Part shown: piece after piece, positions 12,534 to 21,662 of the stretch
Layout: each line of letters begins with the position of its first letter
Position numbering within the stretch: position 1 is the stretch's first letter
Assembly (NCBI GenBank): GCA_033297205.1
Contig: MU859223.1
Coordinates: 1-64,000, forward strand
DNA from: Pseudoneurospora amorphoporcata
Lineage: Eukaryota; Ascomycota; Sordariomycetes; Sordariales; Sordariaceae
Length of the DNA stretch: 64,000 bases
Reading direction: 5' to 3'
Notes under the pieces: model-generated
What the model was told of the DNA's origin: nothing
Databases searched by the model: none
The model's input: the letters and a program-made list of their open reading frames with translations, nothing else
Translations under genes and position numbers: made by a program

Positions 12534-15110
12534 TCAAACCCTCACAGCCTGCAGTTCCTTAATCACATACCTGGTAAACGCCTCCTGCAAGCGAATACCA
12601 ACCTCCGAGTCCGTCGACTGATCCGGAACATCTTCCACGCCGAATCCCTCTTTACCGTGAGCCCACAGACACCTCTTCACCGCTCTGCAGTACCTGTCTC
12701 CCATGGTGTTGCGAAGTTCCCGCAGGGGATTAGGCTTGTCAGCTCCGATAAAGGGCGCGTTTTCCTGCTGCCCTGGTGTGATGTGCGTTTCGAGTAGCCA
12801 GGCTCTTGCCATCTTTGACTGGTGCAGCGGGACCGACGCCGGCTTCTCTCTCGTTTTGACGTATCCTCGTCGTTTGGTGTCTCTCTGTTCCTGCATCTTT
12901 TCCCTGTCATCTCGGACTCTCAAGCACAAAATCTCGTCAAGCGGCTGCCAGTGTCCAATCTCCAGCAACAGCAGGCCGAGGCTGTACAGGTCGTACGTCT
13001 TGCGCGAGTTCTGGTCCGTCGGGTGTTCGCGCTGGATGGACGGCCAGCGGTACAGATCCCAGGCTGTGTCGAGGCTGCGGGTCGTTGTCTGGCTGTTCTC
13101 CGGCCGGGAGTACTCAAAGCCCGAGAGAAGCGGCTCCCCTGCATTATCCCAAAATTTGCTATCTTCAAACCCGCGAACTTGTTCATCATTGGATTCTCCG
13201 GAGCCGGAGCCACGGACTCGGTAACAGCGCCGAGACACAAGCATGACATTCACGCTCAGCACCCCCTTGTGCAACCAGTTAACCGCATGCAGGTTGAGAA
13301 CCGTAGAGCAAAGCTTCAGAGCCAGGTCAACACGCTGCGAGATGCTCGGCTTGAGGGCATCGATACCCAGCAGGTCGTAAAGCGAGACGAAGTCGACGGA
13401 TTCCCAATCCGGTCCCTCGGGGTGTCTGAAGACCAAGCCATACCGCTCAGTCCCAAACACGTCACGGTCATCCAAGAAGCCGATGCACTCGGGGACGTGG
13501 AGCGACGTCGGTTTGGGAAGACGCAACATCTGGGCGAGGGTGAGCGTTCGCAAGTACGACTCCCGCTCTCTGACCGAGCCCTCCGGGTAGTTGCCCATGG
13601 CCTTCCACTCTATCCAGACCGAGACGGAGGCGTCATCGCTCAGCCCGCTCCCGTCCGCTCTCTCCTGCACGCTGAGATAACCACGCGGCCGCGAGATGAG
13701 AGTGGGATCGTCGACTCCATGTCCCCCGGGCTCTGCTGCCAGCTCAAAGGCCTCCAAAAAGTCAATCTTTCCATCTTTCTTCGCGTCGCCATACTGCGTG
13801 ACAGTGATTTCCGTACTGAATTCTGTCTCATCCAGACCCCCTGATATGGCCCTGGCCGGATCATGAAGCGTCCTCAAGATGTGCTCCGAAACCTTGGCCA
13901 TCCTCTTCAACCGCACCAGATCCCTCACTTCATTCACCGCCTTCATTTTTCCCTTTTTTGTCCGAGTAGCTCGAGATTCGGCATAATAATCTTGATGATC
14001 ATCAATATCATGTTCATCATAACCCTCATCATTGCCCTCATCGTCATCAGCAGCGATCCCCTCAACCATCCGTCCTAAAGCCAACACCATATCCTGCAAC
14101 TCCCCAATCCCGTTTCTCGCCAAGATCATTTCCCGGTAAGTCTTGGCGACCATGTCATCCATCTTGGCCTGGTCATGGTTCCTCATCAGCTCGTGCAGCC
14201 GTTCGGTGAGCGAGTGTAGGTCGAGCAGCAAAGCTTCAAAGGCTTCTTGGTCGACCATGACCCACCGGACGCGGACCGGGTGGGTGATTACGTCCTTGGT
14301 GTGCTGGAGGAAACGGCGGATGTGGTTGGTGCCGCGGCTGTGGATGGTTTCTTTCTTCTCCGCGGAGACAGAGGAGGAGGAGGAGGAGGAGAGGGAAAGG
14401 GAAAGTCTGGTGGATTGGTCGTAGGAGAGGGCGAGGGAGGAGATTTGGAGGAGGGATGATGTTTCCTTGGTGAGTTGGGGCGTCTTGTTGTTGTTGTCGG
14501 ATGAGGATGAGGATGAAGAAGAGGCGCCGCCCAAATTCTCTTGCTTTGCTTCGTGGACATCATCAGTCCCTTTCAACAACTCATTCCGCTTCCGCTCCAA
14601 CGGCTTCCATTGTACCTTTTCCTTCTTATCCTCTTCCCTCTTATCCTTGTCCTTATTCTCCTTCTTCCGCTTCCCTTCCCCTTCCTCCATGTCCCCCTTG
14701 CTCAAGCTCTTCTTCCCACCACCAACACCAACCACCTCATCAGGAATAAGCTCATTCCCATACCTCTCGTTCAACTCCCTAAACTCGGCCAACAACCACT
14801 GGATCCTTGACAAGATGAGGATCAACTCCGTGGCATTGGTGTTGAGGGTCGATGCCAAGGCAGCGATATTTTTCTTTTGCTTCTCTCCTTCTTTCTTCTT
14901 CTTCCCATCCGAACTCGAAGAGGAAACAACAGAGTCAATAAGCCCAACGGCTTTAGCCCATGCCAACACGCGATTGTACTCGATGATCAGCTGAAGCCGA
15001 TACTTCTCGCAGTCCTTGGGGAAGTCGACGAGCGCGGAGAGGAACTTGAAGAGTCGGACGGTGTTGTCGAAGACTACTTGGGTGAGCTCGAGGGCGGAGA
15101 GGGGGTCCAT
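12534..15110 (-). CDS. HeLo-domain protein with a degenerate C-terminal kinase-like domain
   Basis: A single uninterrupted frame of 858 aa. The start MDPLSALEL, followed by helical segments with a VRLFKFLSALVDFPKDCEKY pattern, resembles the HeLo (HET-S/LopB) domain. Its second half, with RWVMVDQEAFEALL..L at about 270-300, fits the usual HeLo tail. Between them (about 65-240) is a long charged/Ser-rich insertion with poly-Ser. After an Asp/Glu-rich linker comes a kinase-like fold: candidate beta3 lysine in WIEWKAM (about 501), catalytic-loop equivalent LHKGVLSVNVML (about 610-622, HKG instead of HRD), DFG-equivalent SGFE (about 667), then a helix-F-like YDLYSLGLLLLEIG. The two catalytic aspartates are missing, so I infer a pseudokinase (annotated DUF7580-like in fungi). 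HeLo domains permeabilise membranes in Podospora heterokaryon incompatibility. Activity here is unproven. Confidence 0.82.
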   Translation of the reverse strand: MDPLSALELTQVVFDNTVRLFKFLSALVDFPKDCEKYRLQLIIEYNRVLAWAKAVGLIDSVVSSSSSDGKKKKEGEKQKKNIAALASTLNTNATELILILSRIQWLLAEFRELNERYGNELIPDEVVGVGGGKKSLSKGDMEEGEGKRKKENKDKDKREEDKKEKVQWKPLERKRNELLKGTDDVHEAKQENLGGASSSSSSSSDNNNKTPQLTKETSSLLQISSLALSYDQSTRLSLSLSSSSSSSVSAEKKETIHSRGTNHIRRFLQHTKDVITHPVRVRWVMVDQEAFEALLLDLHSLTERLHELMRNHDQAKMDDMVAKTYREMILARNGIGELQDMVLALGRMVEGIAADDDEGNDEGYDEHDIDDHQDYYAESRATRTKKGKMKAVNEVRDLVRLKRMAKVSEHILRTLHDPARAISGGLDETEFSTEITVTQYGDAKKDGKIDFLEAFELAAEPGGHGVDDPTLISRPRGYLSVQERADGSGLSDDASVSVWIEWKAMGNYPEGSVRERESYLRTLTLAQMLRLPKPTSLHVPECIGFLDDRDVFGTERYGLVFRHPEGPDWESVDFVSLYDLLGIDALKPSISQRVDLALKLCSTVLNLHAVNWLHKGVLSVNVMLVSRRCYRVRGSGSGESNDEQVRGFEDSKFWDNAGEPLLSGFEYSRPENSQTTTRSLDTAWDLYRWPSIQREHPTDQNSRKTYDLYSLGLLLLEIGHWQPLDEILCLRVRDDREKMQEQRDTKRRGYVKTREKPASVPLHQSKMARAWLLETHITPGQQENAPFIGADKPNPLRELRNTMGDRYCRAVKRCLWAHGKEGFGVEDVPDQSTDSEVGIRLQEAFTRYVIKELQAVRV

Positions 15111-16677
15111 TGTGATGTTCGTTCGGGTGAGTAAAAAGTGGCGATGATCAGGTGGGTAAGGTAGGTATTTTCAATCTCAGCCAACACTGTACATGTACTC
15201 GTGATAATCGCTGACAATGGAATCGATAAAAAGCAGGAGATGGAAAACCCGTAGCAATTGAATCCGGGATGTGACCGAAAATGGTAAAAGATGGTAAAAG
15301 AAAACAAAACAAAACAGGCAGAAAATGAAGCCTACCTCAGCACTTTGCCTAGGTACCTAGCAAGCCCAAGTAGTGCAGGGCTGAGGGCTGGGCTGAGGCA
15401 TCATCATCATCATCATCATCGGCCACCTGACCAATCATGGTGAGCCACACTGTCTCGATTGATCTTCAGGCCTCCCACTACTACCTTCCAGGTTGCTTTC
15501 CCCTCTTCAAAGTCACTCCCGACCGATACCTAACTTTTACGTTTTCTCGAACGGTACATAGAGGTATCAAATGCTAGAGGTAGGTAACTTTGGCACTGCC
15601 TCGAAAGTACCTTAGCCTTACCCACCTGCACTCTTCCGATTCGGTTATCTAGGCTGGCCATGTGCACGCTGCAGTATTGAATCTCATCCCTTGAGATGGA
15701 AGATCTGACTTGGGTTGCGCCTGAGTCACGGCGCCGACTGGAGGTCCGACTACCTTAAGCAGCCCAGCCAGCACCGCCGCGCCATCCATCACTGACTGGA
15801 TTCCGGTGAGAAAGCAGCGCAGGATTTTGAGAGCTTACAAACCAACAGGAGGCTATCGTCGGGATGTCAGCGACCGACATGGGCGAGCGAGTTGCCTGTC
15901 CGATGGCCTGCTGGTCTGCCTGCCCGCCTGTATTAGACTAAATGTCCCGACAATGATTGTATACCTTAACGGGTGACACCTCCACTGGAGACGAGCTTCA
16001 ATTCGTTACGGGCATCACAGCCACAACGGGTCTGCCGTCGTACAACGGAGAATGCTTCCTAATGGATTCATCGCAGTCTTCCATATGAGGGAAGGGGAAA
16101 GGGAACAATCTGGAATGCTGCGGTTGGAGCCAGCCAGCCGTGGAATGGTTTGTCAGACGTTCGCTGCCAGTGCGCTTCACTCGGGGCGCTGATTCCCGGT
16201 GACTGTAACTATTCCCGTTCAGGGACCATTCTCAGCGAAGCTTGTCATCCGTTCCGCTGTACGTGTGACAGCTTCAGCCACCTACGACCACTAAAAACTG
16301 GCTGGTGATACAGGGGGCTTTTGTCGCAGGCCAAATCGATGGTCCGCGGAAGAACGGGAGGCCAATGAATGGTTGCACGAGAATTAGGGGGCAGGACCAA
16401 GACGAATCACTGAGTGACACCTTGACGCCTCAGGAGGAGTTAGTTATAAGGCTGGAGAGTTGTGGTCGCTAACTTCCTTCTGGATTCCAAGTTTGGCGAT
16501 CAATCAGGCACAAATCGCGACTTCTCTTGCTCGGTGAGCATTTGAGGCCATCTTCATTATCGACTCCTTTACTTGGAGTCACCACGACGCCTGAGTGCGC
16601 AAACAATCGCCAGCAAGGCCGCGCATATCGTTGAAATCAGTAGTAGTCAGCTCGGTGACTCAAAACAGTCAGTCAAA
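15111..16677. other. Shared upstream region of the divergent HeLo-pseudokinase and patatin genes
   Basis: About 1.57 kb between two divergent start codons. It contains a CAT microsatellite at 15399-15420 and several AGGTAGGTA and GGTACC-like motifs, but no coding region that I can support. A frame reads through into the patatin gene from about 16573 without an ATG before 16678. Confidence 0.6.
15399..15420. repeat. CAT trinucleotide microsatellite
   Basis: Seven CAT units in the region shared by the divergent HeLo and patatin genes. Confidence 0.9.
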
Positions 16678-18966
16678 ATGACACAAGTTGTCAACCCCCG
16701 CCGCCGCCAGCAACACAAATCTTCAGATGCACAACCACAATCGCGGGAACGGCCCCGTCCTCCCGCCCTCAAAACAAGCCACTCGGCCCTCCGCTCCGTG
16801 AACCGCCCACCAAACGTCCGGCGAATATCCAACCGCGTGTCCATCGCCGAGCCGGAACCCGAGCCCGAACCCGAACCCGAATCTTGCACCTCCTCCTCCG
16901 CCCTACCAAAACCAAAACCACAACCAGCGAACAATGACGGCTCAGAACAACAACCCAACCTCGCCTCAAACAACCCCATAGCCCACACCGCATCCACCCT
17001 CCAAATCGCCCAAACCCTGCACTCCTCCCTCTCGGCGGCCCGCCTCCGCGTGACCACCACGCCGTGGGCGACGCGCAACATCCTGACCCTCGACGGCGGC
17101 GGCATCAGAGGCTATTCCTCTTTGATCCTGCTCCGCAGCCTGATGCGCCAAGTGGCCGCCATCGAGACATCGCTTTCGCCGCCCGCTTTCTCGTCTGCCG
17201 ACCCCACGGGCAACGACAACTATTACTTTACTGAGCATGACGAGTACTTCTACGGAGCGGGGACGGAGATTCCGGACTGTGAGCGGGCGGTGAAGCTCAG
17301 AGAGGGGAGGATCAAGGTCGGGGATTTGAAGGTTGAGGTCCCCGAGGAGGTGTTAAGGCGGGGGGAGTACCTCCCCGCTCACTATTTTGATTATATTGCT
17401 GGTACGAGCGTGGGCGGGTTGATTGCGATTATGCTGGGGGTTATGGGGCGGACGGTCGAGGGGTGTATGGAGGAGTTTAGGGGGGGCAATTCTGGTAGTG
17501 GGAAGGCGTCGTTGCCGCAGTTGTTTGTGGAGATGGATGAGGGGCAGGAGGTGGATGTTGGTGATGGAGGAGGAGGAGGAAGTGAGAGGAAGAGTAGGGA
17601 GAAGGCGGAGAGGAGACGGAGGGTGATTAGTTTCCCGGGTTTGGGAAGGGTTGAGATCCCGTTATTTGGAGGGAGAAATGAGAAGGAGAAGGATAAGCGA
17701 CGGACGACGTGGCCGACAAAGAAGAGTAGAGCGTGGTTTGAGACGTTTTCCAAGTTCAGTGCTACCAGTACGGATTTGACGGGGACTGCTGGGACTCGGA
17801 CTGTCGCCACCTCGAGAGCTGTGGCCAGCGATACCGAAGAGGTATCCCCCAAGACCCAGACCCAAAGGAGAGAGACGAACAACAGCAACGACTCGCATTC
17901 CCGCTCGAGCACAACCACCACAACCTCCTCCTCCATCTCTTTCAAGAAAAATTCTTTCCAATGTCAAACCCTCGCCTGGTGCAGCGAAATCGACTCCGAC
18001 TTCCCCACCGAGCGCCACCCCTACGCCTTCTGCACCTACGAAGAAGTTCTGGTAGCCGACGACTCGGACGAACAAGGCAAAGTCCCTTCGATCCCCGAAG
18101 TCGCCAAAGCCATCACCACCCCGTCCGACTCTTCGCAATTCAAGCCCTTCAAACTGCCCGCCATCGGCCAATTCGTCGACGGCAGCAAGGAGATTCGCGA
18201 CCCGACATTGCCCGTCCTCAAAGAGATTTCTTCTCTTCTAGGCGTCGACCCCTCCGCTCCATGTCCTAGAGGTAGTACTCTCCCCTGCACCTACGATCCG
18301 CCCATCGACTTGCTTCTGAGTTTGGGGACGGATGAACACAACGCCTGGTTTTACGAGAAGCTCGTTCAACCATTCGCCTCCACGTCCACCTCTTCTTCAC
18401 CACCAGAGACACAACCATCAACCCCCGCAGAAGAAGAAGAACTCAAAAGACAAAAAGGGCATTTATACCACCACTACCGCCGCTTCCAAGTCTCCCCCCT
18501 TTCCCTGCCACCGGTGGTTTCGTCGTCGTTACCGTTCCTTCGCCGAAGAAGGAATAACCATCTCCAGGAGATCGAAGAAGCGACGGAACGCTGGCTGGCA
18601 GCTAATAACGGGGAGCAGAGGACTCTGCTCAGAAAATACGCCGACATGTTGGTGCGCAAAAGGAGGAAGAGGAGCGCGACGACGAGGTGGGAGACGTTTG
18701 CGCTGGGGGTGCGGTATTTTTGTTGGCATGACGGGTGTGAGATGAATCCGGATACGCATAATAAGCAGGGGAAGAAGGGAAAGGAAGGGAATGGTGAAGG
18801 GGAAGGGGAGGAAGGGAGTGAAGAAAAGGTTGAAGGGTTTGATACGCGAGGAGACTTTTGGGATCATTTGGATGCGGATCATGGGATGGCCAAGAAGGCG
18901 GCGGCCAAGGGGGAGGTGTTGATTGAGGAGTGGTTGGATAAGGGGAGGAGGTTTGGGTTTTTGTGA
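16678..18966 (+). CDS. Patatin-like phospholipase with C-terminal C2H2-like motif
   Basis: Single exon, 762 aa. The start at 16678 has good context (TCAAAATGAC) and is the first ATG of the frame. Residues 1-110 are disordered with an acidic Pro/Glu repeat (PEPEPEP). The patatin core begins with the oxyanion loop DGGGIRGY (about 138-145). The nucleophile elbow GTSVGG follows (Ser about 243). The dyad aspartate is in VDGS (about 500). Between nucleophile and aspartate are about 220 residues of Gly/Glu/Ser/Arg-rich insertion, so the catalytic domain is interrupted. The C-terminal 90 residues hold C-x4-C (CWHDGC, about 682-687) and later H-x4-H (about 730-735), a zinc-finger-like arrangement. Family knowledge: patatins are serine lipid acyl hydrolases, and several fungal ones act in allorecognition and cell death. 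The substrate here is unknown. Confidence 0.85.
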   Translation: MTQVVNPRRRQQHKSSDAQPQSRERPRPPALKTSHSALRSVNRPPNVRRISNRVSIAEPEPEPEPEPESCTSSSALPKPKPQPANNDGSEQQPNLASNNPIAHTASTLQIAQTLHSSLSAARLRVTTTPWATRNILTLDGGGIRGYSSLILLRSLMRQVAAIETSLSPPAFSSADPTGNDNYYFTEHDEYFYGAGTEIPDCERAVKLREGRIKVGDLKVEVPEEVLRRGEYLPAHYFDYIAGTSVGGLIAIMLGVMGRTVEGCMEEFRGGNSGSGKASLPQLFVEMDEGQEVDVGDGGGGGSERKSREKAERRRRVISFPGLGRVEIPLFGGRNEKEKDKRRTTWPTKKSRAWFETFSKFSATSTDLTGTAGTRTVATSRAVASDTEEVSPKTQTQRRETNNSNDSHSRSSTTTTTSSSISFKKNSFQCQTLAWCSEIDSDFPTERHPYAFCTYEEVLVADDSDEQGKVPSIPEVAKAITTPSDSSQFKPFKLPAIGQFVDGSKEIRDPTLPVLKEISSLLGVDPSAPCPRGSTLPCTYDPPIDLLLSLGTDEHNAWFYEKLVQPFASTSTSSSPPETQPSTPAEEEELKRQKGHLYHHYRRFQVSPLSLPPVVSSSLPFLRRRRNNHLQEIEEATERWLAANNGEQRTLLRKYADMLVRKRRKRSATTRWETFALGVRYFCWHDGCEMNPDTHNKQGKKGKEGNGEGEGEEGSEEKVEGFDTRGDFWDHLDADHGMAKKAAAKGEVLIEEWLDKGRRFGFL

Positions 18967-19256
18967 GTGCATGCATGTGAGTACAGTGTATGTGATATGA
19001 GACTGGACTGGACTGGACTGGACTTTGATACCCCCTTGTTCGCCACCGGGGACTTGGATGGAATTGCCCGAGACAACTACGCACGCTCTTGCCATTTGAG
19101 AAATATCCTGAAGGCAGAGACTGGAGGCAATCTCTCAGCTGTTGGCATCAATAACTGCTCTGTCATTGCCGCCCATTCTCAGACTTGGTTCTCGCCTCAG
19201 AACTTGAACTTTGATCCCGCATCTCGGCATTCACCCAACCACACTGCCTGCCTGCC
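18967..19256. other. Short intergenic region with GACTG pentanucleotide repeat
   Basis: About 290 bases between the patatin stop and the next start. It holds about five copies of GACTG at 19001-19024. It must contain the patatin 3' UTR and the promoter of the CBM18/CFEM gene, so the promoter is short. Confidence 0.6.
19001..19024. repeat. GACTG pentanucleotide microsatellite
   Basis: About five perfect tandem GACTG units just after the patatin gene. Confidence 0.9.
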
Positions 19257-20552
19257 ATGTATCTACGCCAGGGAATAACATGGTATGCTCTTGCCCTCTT
19301 TTACTTTGTAAGCACAGTTCGTGCAAAGGATGAGTGCCAACCTATATACTGGGAACCCGGTCAATTTGAGAAACGGACCTTAGAGGTAGCCAACACCACC
19401 ATCTCCGCCAATACCGAGTATTGCGTGGCAGGCTATAAGACACCCGCACTTTTTGAGCCGATGGATTGGTAATAGACTAATGACCACCACCCGTTGCATA
19501 CCTTAGTCATCGAGCCTCTAAGAGCTTATGACGGGCTCTGCGGTCCCCCAAATAACAACGCTACCTGTCTCGGCAGTAAAGTTGGCCAGTGCTGTAACGC
19601 AAACACTTGGAAATGCGGCAGCTCTCCGTGAGTCCCCCCACGTCATAAATAGTCAGTCAGTTTGGTTGTTCTTAAGCTAATTCCCTATTCGAAATTTAGA
19701 GAAGACTGTGCAGACGGAACCTGCTACGAAGGCGTATGTGTAGGAGATTCTGTCTACACCACAGACGGCAAATGCGGCAAGCAGAATGGTTATAAAATGT
19801 GTGCCGGTGTATGGGGCGATTGTTGTAACGTAGCCGGAAGATGTGGTACAGGCCCTTCATTTTGCGGATACGGCATATGCCAACTGGGAAATTGTTCCCT
19901 TGATCTATCTTCTTCATCGACAACCACCACAACGTCAGAAACCTCAACCTCGACCTCAACCACTACGACCACCAGCAGCCCTAAAACCACCACCTCTACC
20001 CCCGCTGCCCAAACGAGTTCAACCACGACACCCAAATCGAGCACCGCGGCGACTACTACTAGCACGGAACCTCCTAGCACTACAATCCCCGGTCTAACTG
20101 CTTTGCCCTTATGTAGCCAGACGTGCTTTAACGACATGCTTGCTCAATATTCCACCCTGGGATGTGCCGCTCTAGACGGATACTATCTATGCAATAACGT
20201 CAACTTTAAGAATAGTATTCGCGATTGTTCAAACGGGGCCTGTGGAACTGCTGTCGGCAGTACTGTGATCGCTTTCGGAGATGCATATTGCTCCACGGCT
20301 TTCGCTACCCACATCGTCACGGCCACCGGCCTGGCTGCTCTGCCCTCTTGCGGTCAGACGTGCTTTAACAACATGGTGGCTCAGTATTCGGCTCTGGGTT
20401 GCGCTAGTCCGGCGCCCTCTTGTCTCTGTGAGAATGCCAACTTTGAATACGGTTTGAGGGATTGCTCGAATAGCGCTTGTAGGACGGCTGCTGCTTCGAG
20501 TATTATTGCTTATAGAAGCTCGTATTGTGCGTCTGCCACGGCCGCTCATTAG
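19257..20552 (+). CDS. Secreted protein with two CBM18 chitin-binding modules and two CFEM domains; first exon possibly broken
   Basis: The start at 19257 gives a signal peptide ending around VRA (about residue 24). The frame then meets TAA TAG at 19470-19475 but stays open in the same phase on both sides. The part from about 19507 to 19627, an intron 19628-19699 (GTGAGT..TTTAG) and 19700-20552 fit together cleanly. Two hevein-like CBM18 modules follow one another, the second being CGKQ..CC..RCG..FCG..CQ..C. A Thr/Ser-rich linker precedes two CFEM domains. CFEM 1 lacks one of the eight cysteines (YLC instead of CLC) but keeps an Asp near the haem-ligand position. CFEM 2 has all eight cysteines but no such Asp. 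Likely role: wall or chitin-associated extracellular protein. Either an intron I could not place removes the two stops, or the gene is a pseudogene. Confidence 0.65.
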
Positions 20553-20693
20553 TTCACTGTGCTCAGTAGATAGTGTAGCTAAGGAAAGGATTGCGCTCTT
20601 TTAGAATGTTGCTCAATGATTACATACTCTATAGATGAAGCCTATCTCATAGTATTGAACGCACTCGATAGAGGTGATGATGGACAACTACCT

Positions 20694-21662
20694 TTAGAAA
20701 GGAGGGATGCCGCCCTCATTCCTCATTGCACGTTTCTCCGCCATGTCAGCACGTATCCTTTCTAACATCTTCGCGTCTGAGGCAGTCAAAGGACCATACG
20801 TGCGCCGGCTATGGCCCCGAACCCACTCCCTCTTTTCGTCTATCTCGAGGGGGTGCGAACAATGCAGGCGCAAGTCCACCATCCATGTGTCTTTCTCCGG
20901 CGAATCACCATAATACGGCATCTGACGTGAGACAATCTTCGCTTTGAAGATATCACCGCGCAAGCTCATAAGCCAGGGATGAACAGCTAAGGTCATAGTT
21001 AGTAAAGCCAAAGCTAATAGTTGGAAGAGACACGATTACTTACCGCTAACAAAGTCACGCACCGTGACAAAATCTTCGCTGCTAGCCGTGACTACCAATT
21101 TCGGGTCTAGCTTCCGAAGCGGTCTATCCTCTCCACAGCACTTAATGAGAAACTCCTCGCCCGAGTTCTCCGTCCAGCTGCCGTCCTTCTTTTGTAAATC
21201 CCACTTGCACCGGGCGTCGTCGTTAAGATCTCCGTATTTGACCCACTCTTGTTGACCGCAGATGGGTGCAGGGGCATCACCACCATGACGCTTATGCCAG
21301 TCCGCATAATTGGACTCATAGGTTGCGCCATGATGGTCATGCCACTCCGCCCAATCGAGTTCCCATTGTCGCCCTTCGAAGTCCAAAACTGAAACCTCAA
21401 CAGACGAGGTCTTTGGTTCGGTGAGGGGCAGCTGCGAGATCTCGTGCCACGTGCCAGTATCTGGATTGAAGAATGGTTCCAGATCGTCCTTTGCACCCTT
21501 CTCATCCTTCATGACGGAAATGGCGGTAGGGAAGACACCATCGAACTCCCAATAGAGTCGCTTGGTGGCGGGAGTGTAGAGGACACGTACTCCCTCGTTT
21601 TGAAGCTCTCCCAACGAGCGGTAGGGAGGCCCTTCCGATTGGCCTGATATCGAAGTCTCCAT
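20694..21662 (-). CDS. Hypothetical protein, 303 aa
   Basis: Two exons close in frame: 21662-21044 and 20986-20694, with an intron at 20987-21043 (donor GTAAGT, acceptor CTTAG). I do not recognise the family. The protein is soluble-looking and acidic in the middle, with Trp-rich stretches (WELDWAEWHDHHG, NYADWHKRHGG at about 98-122) that look like an internal pair of W-x(2-4)-H repeats. No signal peptide or membrane segment is visible. The C-terminus is charged (ADMAEKRAMRNE). It lies beside the CBM18/CFEM gene, ending 141 bases from that gene's stop in tail-to-tail orientation. Confidence 0.7.

Noticed and set aside
16573..16677. Extension of the patatin frame upstream of 16678
   Set aside because: It would need a TTG start. 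The first ATG at 16678 has good context.
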